Shown here piece after piece: positions 1-5,839 of a DNA stretch of 7,379 nt. The notes under the pieces are model-generated. The model worked only from the letters and a program-made list of their open reading frames with translations. It searched no databases and had not been told where the DNA came from. Both the position numbers and the translations under genes were made by a program. Origin of the DNA: Coleofasciculus sp. S288 (lineage in GTDB: Bacteria > Cyanobacteriota > Cyanobacteriia > Cyanobacteriales > Coleofasciculaceae); contig JAIUYC010000165.1 of the NCBI GenBank assembly GCA_020216575.1, forward strand, positions 1 to 7,379, given 5' to 3'. The first letter of the stretch is position 1. Every line of letters starts with the position of its first letter.

Positions 1-2884
1 GAACGCCCAACAACGCCAACGCCTCTGCGATGTCATCCCCGCCAGTTCGCATGGTAGACGTTCCCCAGACTGAAAGCCCCAACGTTTTCGGATATTCACC
101 GTTTTCCTGGGTGTAGCGCTCAATTAAGACTTCCGCCGCCTTCCGTCCCACATCCCACGCTGTTTCAGTCGGAATAGCACGGATATCGACCGAGTAAAAA
201 TTGCGACCTGTCGGCAAAACCTCTGGCCGTCCTCGCGTGGGTGCGCCGGAAGGACCGCTGGGAACATATCGTCCCTCCAGTCCTCGCAATAGATGTGTAA
301 GTTCCTGGTTGGTCTGTTGGAGAGATGGAAGAAGGCGATCGCATATCCAATCTAATTCTTGTTTTGTCCGTTGTCCGTTGTCTGTTGTCCGTTGTCTGTT
401 GTCTGTTGCGATTAACTGTTCTACTAACTCAGCAGCATGCTGTTCGAGTGTCTCAACAAGGTCGCCGACAGTGCGACAATTTTTGCCATTGACCGCTAAT
501 TCCTGTACGGGCGGGTTTATTGAATTGATTTGTGGGAAAGCAGATATCTGGGTAAAATGAGCTCCTACGGACTCTGACAAGTCAGCTGTAAGCGGATCGA
601 AATCTAATCCCCAATCCTCCGCTAAGGCACGAGTTAAACCAAGGCGATTGTTACCTGGATGACGAGCAATGGCAACAATCAAGTCTCGCAATTGACGCCC
701 CTGCGGACACTGCCCAAAGATGTGTAGACCGTCCCGAATTTGAGCTTCCTTCAATTCACAAAGGTAACCATCCAGTCGATTTTGGATTGTACTTTGTGCC
801 GCTGCGGTAACGCTAACGGATTTTTGATTTTTGATTTCATCCTTGTCAATGCCTAAATCTTGATGCAAGTTTTCTTGGAGGATAAGTTGAGTAATGCGAT
901 CGCGTATGAGTGGTAACCGTGAAGGGTCTAAAGTTTGCGCTTCGTAATATTCATCCATTAAGCTTTCCAGTTGTTGCAAAGCCCCATACAGTTCAGCGCG
1001 AGTCATCGGTGGTGTCAGGTGATCGATAATCACAGCTTGCGATCGACGTTTGGCTTGAGAGCCTTCGCCAGGGTCATTGACAATGAAAGGATACAGATGA
1101 GGCATTGCACCGAGTGCCACTTCTGGGTAACAGTTGCCCGACATCGCCACACTCTTACCGGGTAACCACTCTAAATTCCCGTGTTTGCCGACATGAACTA
1201 CCGCATGTGTTCCGAAGTGTTGTCGCAGCCAGTAGTAAAACGCCAGATAAGCAGGGGTTGGCTCTAAGTCAGGTGCATGATAATTCAAACTAGGGTCAAT
1301 ATCGTACCCTCGCGATGGTTGAATCCCAACAAATACATTTCCCAACTGAATTCCTGAAATTGGAAAGTTGTCTGTTGTTTTCTTCCCACTGACAACTGAC
1401 AACTGACAACTAACTCCTGACCAGCGATCGCTAATTCCCGTTTGAACCTCTGGCGGCAAGGTTTCAAAATACTGTTGATATTCTTCCCAAGATACCTGTT
1501 GTCCTACTGAGCGCAATTCCCGCCCTTCTGGATCATTAGTTACCCCAGCGGTGAGACGCTGGATCAGTGCATCTCCAGTTTCCGGCATGTCCTCAACCCA
1601 ATAGCCAGCTTGCCGCAATGCCTTGAGAATCTCAATGCAGCTAGCAGGGGTATCGAGTCCAACCCCATTAGCAAGGCGTCCGTCACGGTTGGGGTAGTTT
1701 GCCAAAATCAGGGCAATGCGTCGTTCGACTGGTGGGGTTTGGCGCAGTTGTACCCAGTTGGCAGCTAAAGTGGCAACAAAATCGATGCGATCGCGCACAG
1801 GTTCATAAACCACCACATCCGTTTCCAGTTGAGGATTCCAGGTTTGCACGGACTTAAACGAAACCGCTCGGCTGATAATTCGCCCATCCACTTCTGGCAG
1901 TGCCACGTTCATCGCCGTATCGCGTGGCGTCAAACCTTGAAATTGGGATTCCCACTGTTCCACCGTGCTGCTACAGAGAATAACCTGCAACACAGGCACA
2001 TCTAAACATTCCCACAATTCCACCTGAGGTGTCTCGGTATCCAATTTGGCAAGAGAGAAACTGGTTGTATTGAGCAATACCTCAATCCCCGAACCCTCTT
2101 TGGGCTGAAAATAGAGCAACAACTCAGCTTGTACATCCGGGTCACGCAGAGAAGAGACAAACACCGGAACGGGTTCTAAGTGTCGTTCAACCAACGCTTG
2201 GCAGAGGGCATCAATGGGTGCAGTATTTCCAGCCAAGTAATGAGCGCGGTAGAAAAGTATACCAACTTTTGGGTTTGGTAATTGGGAAGACAAGGGAGAG
2301 AGGTAATCGGCTTCCTCGTCTCTAATCCCCAGTCCCCAGGCGTAAACTCCCACGCGAGGGACTGGTTTTGGTGGTGGTGGATTGTAGTTTTGTCCCAGAC
2401 AGATGTCAGCGATAAATTTGAGGGCATTGACGAAATTCTCAACGCCACCTTCTGTGAAGTAACGCCAGACTTGGTTGACGGTTGCTAGAGAGACGGTGGA
2501 GTAATCCAGCAAATCTGGATCGGGGCGGTCATCCCCTGGCAACACAACCAAGGCAGCCCCGGTTTGCTGTACTATTTCCTGCACAATTTCTAATCCATAA
2601 GACCAGTAGGAACGTCCCCCTAAAAGTCGTAGAATAATGATTTGGGCTGACGTCAGAACATTTTCTGCATAAGTGTCAATCGTCAACTGTTGCTGCAACT
2701 GCAAAAGATTGACGACCCGTATGGCTGGAAAGCTAGCTGGAAATTGAGAGGTTGATGCTGCCAGAGTCTGAATATCTGTATCAGCAGCCGTCAGAAAAAC
2801 AATCGGTGCAGGTGTCTGTTCAATAAAAATGACACCATCTGCTTCGGGGTTCCACCCTCCTGGCGTCGCGGCAATACGATGCAT
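1..2884 (-). CDS. cobN: CobN-type cobaltochelatase large subunit (C-terminus beyond left edge)
   Basis: Large subunit of the ATP-dependent cobaltochelatase, related to magnesium-chelatase ChlH/BchH. Family role: it binds the corrin substrate and cobalt in the cytoplasm and works with AAA+ partners in cobamide synthesis. The frame is open from ATG (complement of 2882-2884) to the left edge, giving 961 residues; CobN proteins are usually about 1,250-1,300, so roughly 300 are missing. Visible family motifs are PNPKVGILFYRAHYLAGNT (about 201-219), ILANYPNRDGRLANGVGLDT (about 400), NYHAPDLEPTPAYLAFYYW (about 530), HVGKHGNLEWLPGKS (from H564, second His H568), FIVNDPGEGSQAKRR, and GRNFYSVDIRAIPTETAWD near the visible end. 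The start is supported by AGAGGA ten bases upstream. I translated several stretches, including across all repeat segments, and found no frameshift. In-frame short repeats lie at about residues 182-201, 491-506, 683-689 and 827-841. It is divergent from the kinase; no other cobalamin gene is visible. A ChlH paralogue is the main alternative, but the start and motifs fit CobN better. Confidence 0.95.
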   Translation of the reverse strand, partial: MHRIAATPGGWNPEADGVIFIEQTPAPIVFLTAADTDIQTLAASTSQFPASFPAIRVVNLLQLQQQLTIDTYAENVLTSAQIIILRLLGGRSYWSYGLEIVQEIVQQTGAALVVLPGDDRPDPDLLDYSTVSLATVNQVWRYFTEGGVENFVNALKFIADICLGQNYNPPPPKPVPRVGVYAWGLGIRDEEADYLSPLSSQLPNPKVGILFYRAHYLAGNTAPIDALCQALVERHLEPVPVFVSSLRDPDVQAELLLYFQPKEGSGIEVLLNTTSFSLAKLDTETPQVELWECLDVPVLQVILCSSTVEQWESQFQGLTPRDTAMNVALPEVDGRIISRAVSFKSVQTWNPQLETDVVVYEPVRDRIDFVATLAANWVQLRQTPPVERRIALILANYPNRDGRLANGVGLDTPASCIEILKALRQAGYWVEDMPETGDALIQRLTAGVTNDPEGRELRSVGQQVSWEEYQQYFETLPPEVQTGISDRWSGVSCQLSVVSGKKTTDNFPISGIQLGNVFVGIQPSRGYDIDPSLNYHAPDLEPTPAYLAFYYWLRQHFGTHAVVHVGKHGNLEWLPGKSVAMSGNCYPEVALGAMPHLYPFIVNDPGEGSQAKRRSQAVIIDHLTPPMTRAELYGALQQLESLMDEYYEAQTLDPSRLPLIRDRITQLILQENLHQDLGIDKDEIKNQKSVSVTAAAQSTIQNRLDGYLCELKEAQIRDGLHIFGQCPQGRQLRDLIVAIARHPGNNRLGLTRALAEDWGLDFDPLTADLSESVGAHFTQISAFPQINSINPPVQELAVNGKNCRTVGDLVETLEQHAAELVEQLIATDNRQRTTDNGQRTKQELDWICDRLLPSLQQTNQELTHLLRGLEGRYVPSGPSGAPTRGRPEVLPTGRNFYSVDIRAIPTETAWDVGRKAAEVLIERYTQENGEYPKTLGLSVWGTSTMRTGGDDIAEALALLGV
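364..405. repeat. Six-copy heptamer tandem array inside cobN
   Basis: Six abutting 7-bp units, TTGTCCG or TTGTCTG on the plus strand, in the order CCG, CCG, CTG, CCG, CTG, CTG. The total of 42 bp is a multiple of three, so cobN stays in frame and reads about residues 827-841 as a hydrophilic tract (TDNRQRTTDNGQRTK). This resembles the short tandemly repeated repetitive (STRR) heptamers described in filamentous cyanobacteria. It sits between the conserved EQHAAELVEQL and LLPSLQQTNQEL helices, probably a surface loop. Confidence 0.9.
819..837. repeat. Short heptamer run GATTTTT in cobN
   Basis: Two full copies plus five bases of GATTTTT on the plus strand, read in frame by cobN as part of DEIKNQKSVS (about residues 683-689). 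It is only 2.7 copies and AT-rich, so chance is possible, but it lies in a probably variable loop just before TAAAQSTIQNRLDGYL. Confidence 0.5.
1367..1414. repeat. Heptamer array with inverted partner inside cobN
   Basis: Three direct copies of CTGACAA (1389-1409) are preceded by the opposite-sense copy GTTGTCTGTTG (1367-1377), separated by about a dozen bases. The left and right arms pair over 11 of 12 positions, so the segment could fold as a hairpin. cobN reads through in frame, giving VSCQLSVVSGKKTTDN at about residues 491-506, between GISDRW and the conserved SGIQLGNVFVGIQPSRGYD. This looks like an STRR-type repeat tolerated in a loop. Confidence 0.8.
2282..2340. repeat. Repeat-like segment read in frame in cobN
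   Basis: The minus strand carries CTGGGGACTGGGGATTAGAG followed by CT-rich sequence (CTCTCTCCCTTGTCTTCCC). The first part resembles dispersed intergenic repeat DNA common in filamentous cyanobacteria (recollection, not searched). cobN reads it as WGLGIRDEEADYLSPLSSQL (about residues 182-201), between VPRVGVYA and the conserved PNPKVGILFYRAH. That it is an insertion is inferred from where family conservation stops and resumes. Confidence 0.45.
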
Positions 2885-2894
2885 GATTTTGTTG

Positions 2895-2900
2895 TCCTCT
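2895..2900 (-). promoter_or_regulatory. Ribosome binding site of cobN
   Basis: On the minus strand AGAGGA lies ten bases before the ATG at 2884. It supports this ATG as the translation start, which also gives the short N-terminus MHRIAATPGGW. Confidence 0.6.
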
Positions 2901-2930
2901 GGCTGTTTAAAGGTAATTAGGTAAGACGTA

Positions 2931-2996
2931 CTAGGTGTTAGGTAACTTCACGGTAAAGGGGGGGCTTGACATTTTGTTCCTATACCTATCACCTAT
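2931..2996. repeat. Imperfect inverted repeat around a G7 run
   Basis: The left arm CTAGGTGTTAGGTA (2931-2944) and right arm TACCTATCACCTAT (2983-2996) are reverse complements at 12 of 14 positions. The 38-nt loop contains seven consecutive G. It lies 47-112 bp upstream of the cobN start, so it could form a hairpin in the cobN leader or be a dispersed repeat. No terminator-like T run follows directly on either strand. Confidence 0.6.
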
Positions 2997-3014
2997 TTTT
3001 GGGTCACTTTATCC

Positions 3015-3155
3015 CTAGTACAGGTCGGCAGAAATAACTAACCAGCTAAAATCTCCCTTGTCCTCCTTGTCCTGCTTGTCCCCCTTGTCCTGCTTGTCCC
3101 CCTTGTCCTGCTTGTCCCGATGAGGTGGTCAGTTACTTTTGCCGCGATGCACTAG
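3015..3155. mobile_element. MITE-like unit: 30-bp inverted arms around a nonamer array
   Basis: The arm at 3015-3044 and the reverse complement of 3126-3155 agree at 23 of 30 positions, with blocks CTAGT, CGGCA, TAACT and ACCA shared. They enclose the 9-bp array at 3057-3118. Both outer ends read CTAG. There is no ORF, so if mobile it would be a non-autonomous element. I see no clear target-site duplication outside the arms. It could instead be a non-mobile hairpin repeat. Confidence 0.5.
3057..3118. repeat. Nonamer tandem array CTTGTCCTG/CTTGTCCCC
   Basis: Seven units of 9 bp, the last one base short. The first ends CTC, then CTG and CCC alternate, so the higher-order unit is 18 bp (CTTGTCCTGCTTGTCCCC). 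It is intergenic, between cobN and the kinase. There are no spacers, so it is not a CRISPR. Confidence 0.95.
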
Positions 3156-3324
3156 TCTGCGGAGAGATGTTAAAGATGAAGATAGAAGAATATATTACGC
3201 TTGGGCTGGCATATCTTGGCTAGTCTAAATGAAGGGGCAATGCCCATTCCTAATTATCTGGCACTTGGGGAGAGTGGCTGGTCATTGGTGAAGCGCTGTC
3301 ACTTTTTGAGAATCAAGCAGAGCA

Positions 3325-5730
3325 ATGCCTATAGCCGGTGAGCCAAGATTCAGCCGAACGTTGCCTTTGAGGACGTTTGATCGGCTGCATGAGTCGTTGC
3401 AGCAGATGAAGTCCTTCCTGGGTGAAGAAGCTACAGTCTTAACAGAAGAAGTACTGTGCAAGGGAGCAATTTCTTCGGAGTATCAGGCGCAACGGTTTAC
3501 TGTTGTGGTATCCAAACGGTTTAGTGCGCTGTTGCTAGGAACACCGCAAGAGTCGTTGTCCTTCGCTGAGTTTGACAGCAAGCCTGGATTGTACCAGGTA
3601 GGATTGTCCTTCGATTCAAAAGCGATCGCATCCTTCCTCACTCAGTTTGCTGACCAGTTAGAAAACCACTCGGTTGTCCTTCACTGGCTTAACCTGACTC
3701 AAACCTCTCAGCTATCAAATGATGCGGCCATTCAGAGTGAATTTACGCTCTCGTTGCTGGATATTCTTTCGTCTCACACAACCAACGGTTTCGTCCACCC
3801 AGACACTCCTTACTCCGATGCTGCCGTGTGTCAACCTGTTGTTGAGGAGGCACTGCACCAGCAGGTCGAACAGGAACGATTGCTTCATCAAGTAACGACC
3901 CAAATTCGTCAGAGTTTGGAGTTACCCGTTATCCTTAACACGGCCGTCGAGCAGGTCAGACATTTTCTACAAGTTGATCGCTTAGTCATCTATCAATTTG
4001 ACTTTAATGGTATTTCTACGTCCAGCAAGCGAGACATCCCCGTTGCAGAAGTCAAGGGAGATGCTTTAGCGTTACCCGTTGCCTCATCCAATGGAAACAT
4101 CTCCAGCGAACAACTGTCACTCGTTGCCTTGGAACGCTGCCGGGGTTGTGTGACCTACGAAGCGAGAGCATCCGAAGCTATCTCCTCGGTGCTGAATTTA
4201 ACCGAAGAGAGAGACTGTTCCATTCACGTACCGAACTGTCGAGAAAAGTATCACCAAGGGCAGACGTTTGCCGTGGATGATGTCGAAACAACGTACATCG
4301 CTTCTCCTTGCATCTTAGGTCTGTTGCGACAAACTCAGGTACGAGCCAAGTTAGTAGTACCCATTGTCGTTCAGGACAAGTTGTGGGGGCTATTGATTGC
4401 CCATCAGTGTTTCGAGCCACGTCAGTGGAAAAACAGTGAAAAAACCTTTCTCACACAAATTGCAGAACATTTGAGCGTTGCCATTTATCAAGCTCGGCTG
4501 TACGCTCAACTGCAACAGCAAAAAACCACGCTCGAACAGAAGGTCATTGAACGCACCCAAGAACTTCGGGATACGCTGCAAGCCGCTCAAGCTGCTAACT
4601 GTGCTAAGAGTGAATTTATTGCGGCGATGAGTCATGAGTTGCGGACGCCCCTGACCTGCGTGATTGGGATGTCGGCAACGCTGCTGCGTTGGTCTTACGG
4701 CCAAGAAGGAGCAAAGGCAGTTCCCCTTGACAAGCAGCGGCGTTATTTAAAAACCATCCAAGAAAGTGGGGAACACCTGTTAGAGTTAATCAACGATATT
4801 CTGGATTTCTCTCAAGTCGAGGCGGGAAAAGCCGCCTTGAATATCAGCGAGTTTTCCTTGAGCAAGCTCACTCACCAGACATTGAATGCCCTCCAGGAAA
4901 AAGCCGCTCTTCAGGGAGTGGAACTAGACATGGAGTTGCAAGTGAAACCTCAGAGCGATCGCTTTTTTGCCGACCAACGCCGAGTCAAGCAAATTCTCTT
5001 TAACCTCTTGGGCAATGCAGTCAAATTTACTCCTACAGGCGGAAGCGTAACGCTAAGAGTCTGGCGAGAAAACAACCTGGCAGTTTTTCAAATTGAGGAC
5101 ACGGGTATTGGTATTCCTGAGGATCAATTACCCCTACTATTTCAAAAGTTTCAGCAACTAGAGACTACCTACCACCGCAGCTATGAAGGTACGGGTCTAG
5201 GCCTAGCCTTGACCAAGCAGTTGGTAGAACTTCATGGGGGCAGAATAGAAGTCGAATCCGTATCCGGTGAGGGTTCATTATTTACAGTTTGGTTGCCTGC
5301 CCAACCTCCAACCGCAGCTAACTCAGCCAGAGGAACGGCAACGCGATCGCCAAATTCCCAACCCCAAGGGAGTATTGTCTTGTTAGAAGCCAAGGAGGAA
5401 AGCGCTACGCCAATTTGCGAAATCCTTACGGCAGCAGGCTATCAGATTGTCTGGCTGATTGATGGGTCTACGGCGATCGACCAAATCAAACTGCTCCAGC
5501 CTAAAGCCGTGATTGTCGATTGGCAGTTACCGGGAATCGGGGGTTACGAGGTGACATACTGCTTGCGTAGCTCACCTGCCACCCAACACATCAAAATTCT
5601 TGCCTTAACGACTTCCTCTCTAGCACAAGACCCAGATGATCATCTAAGTGGAGGTGTAGATGATTATTTGCCTAAACCTGTAGAACCCATGCAGTTACTA
5701 AATAAGGTTACGACCCTGATGACAAATTGA
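3325..5730 (+). CDS. GAF-containing hybrid sensor histidine kinase with receiver-like C-terminus
   Basis: Predicted cytoplasmic hybrid kinase of 801 residues; I see no signal peptide or membrane segment. Order of domains: an unassigned N-terminal module (1-180) with weak similarity to DICT-type sensory regions; a GAF domain (about 186-385) ending in QVRAKLVVPI and LWGLLIAHQC; a coiled coil (about 388-430, QQQKTTLEQKVIERTQELR); HisKA with phospho-acceptor H437 in MSHELRTPL; HATPase with N box NLLGNAVKF (N560, N564), G1 DTGIGIP (D592) and G2 GTGLGLA (622-628); and a receiver-like domain (683-801) with D732, T762 and K784. The GAF resembles phytochrome/cyanobacteriochrome GAFs and keeps a Cys (C329) at the canonical bilin position, but the next residue is Ile rather than His. 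The receiver has E688-A689 where two acidic residues are usual. The start at 3325 is the first ATG after an in-frame TGA at 3307; its ribosome site is weak. The signal and target are unknown. Confidence 0.93.
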   Translation: MPIAGEPRFSRTLPLRTFDRLHESLQQMKSFLGEEATVLTEEVLCKGAISSEYQAQRFTVVVSKRFSALLLGTPQESLSFAEFDSKPGLYQVGLSFDSKAIASFLTQFADQLENHSVVLHWLNLTQTSQLSNDAAIQSEFTLSLLDILSSHTTNGFVHPDTPYSDAAVCQPVVEEALHQQVEQERLLHQVTTQIRQSLELPVILNTAVEQVRHFLQVDRLVIYQFDFNGISTSSKRDIPVAEVKGDALALPVASSNGNISSEQLSLVALERCRGCVTYEARASEAISSVLNLTEERDCSIHVPNCREKYHQGQTFAVDDVETTYIASPCILGLLRQTQVRAKLVVPIVVQDKLWGLLIAHQCFEPRQWKNSEKTFLTQIAEHLSVAIYQARLYAQLQQQKTTLEQKVIERTQELRDTLQAAQAANCAKSEFIAAMSHELRTPLTCVIGMSATLLRWSYGQEGAKAVPLDKQRRYLKTIQESGEHLLELINDILDFSQVEAGKAALNISEFSLSKLTHQTLNALQEKAALQGVELDMELQVKPQSDRFFADQRRVKQILFNLLGNAVKFTPTGGSVTLRVWRENNLAVFQIEDTGIGIPEDQLPLLFQKFQQLETTYHRSYEGTGLGLALTKQLVELHGGRIEVESVSGEGSLFTVWLPAQPPTAANSARGTATRSPNSQPQGSIVLLEAKEESATPICEILTAAGYQIVWLIDGSTAIDQIKLLQPKAVIVDWQLPGIGGYEVTYCLRSSPATQHIKILALTTSSLAQDPDDHLSGGVDDYLPKPVEPMQLLNKVTTLMTN

Positions 5731-5839
5731 CAATCTGCCTCAAAGGGCTTTGTCACAGAGTTTGAAAAAATGTCCAGATCGATCCCCTTAGAAAGGAACG
5801 GGTTGTTACAATCTCAGTTAACTTCCGTTCTTGAGTGAC
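5731..5839 (+). promoter_or_regulatory. Kinase-ABC gap with candidate extended -10 promoter
   Basis: The 109-bp gap holds TGTTACAAT at 5804-5812, an extended -10 (TGn plus TACAAT, five of six consensus bases), 28 bp before the ABC start. No good -35 is visible, as is usual for extended -10 promoters. No convincing terminator follows the kinase. This suggests, without proving, that the ABC gene has its own promoter. Confidence 0.35.

Larger units (their letters stand above)
2885..3324. other. Divergent repeat-filled intergenic region
   Basis: 440 bp separate cobN (minus) from the kinase (plus), so promoters for both should lie here. It holds an inverted repeat around a G7 run (2931-2996), a 141-bp inverted-repeat-plus-nonamer unit (3015-3155), and unique-looking sequence from 3156 to 3324. 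No convincing protein-coding gene, tRNA or other structured RNA was seen, and no promoter stands out: TTGACA at 2966-2971 has no good -10 at normal spacing, and TTGGGC/TCTAAA at 3201/3224 (17-bp spacer) is weak. Confidence 0.7.
335..5350. repeat. Seven dispersed HIP1 palindromes GCGATCGC
   Basis: Exact copies are at 335-342, 896-903, 1424-1431, 1787-1794, 3622-3629, 4955-4962 and 5343-5350. Four are in cobN and three in the kinase; none is in the intergenic region or in the ABC gene. HIP1 is a highly over-represented octamer in many cyanobacteria and is the best single clue to the host. Confidence 0.95.

Noticed and set aside
1285..1467. Minus-strand open frame overlapping cobN (starting MKPCRQRF)
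   Set aside because: It is a shifted frame of cobN through the repeat; the cobN frame itself is continuous and matches the family on both sides.
2966..2998. TTGACA as a -35 element
   Set aside because: At 16-18 bp spacing there is no acceptable -10 (TCACCT-like), and the sequence lies inside the inverted-repeat region.
3057..3118. Possible CRISPR-like array
   Set aside because: Units are 9 bp and abut with no spacers; it is a simple tandem repeat.
3167..3223. Possible 18-residue leader peptide (MLKMKIEEYITLGLAYLG) behind a GGAGAG site
   Set aside because: It is too short to distinguish from chance, with no attenuator structure and no family match. The frame is not that of the kinase.
3235..3245. 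GGGCAATGCCC palindrome upstream of the kinase as an operator
   Set aside because: A single 5-bp-arm palindrome with no second copy at a promoter; not enough to call a binding site.
3556..3682. TTGTCCTTC three times in the kinase N-terminus (3556, 3604, 3674), recalling the nonamer
   Set aside because: The copies are dispersed at irregular spacing, in two different reading frames, with no flanking similarity; probably ordinary Leu-Ser-Phe and Val-Leu codons.
5741..5752. CAAAGGGCTTTG as a terminator after the kinase
   Set aside because: Five-base arms with a two-base loop cannot form a stable hairpin and no T run follows.
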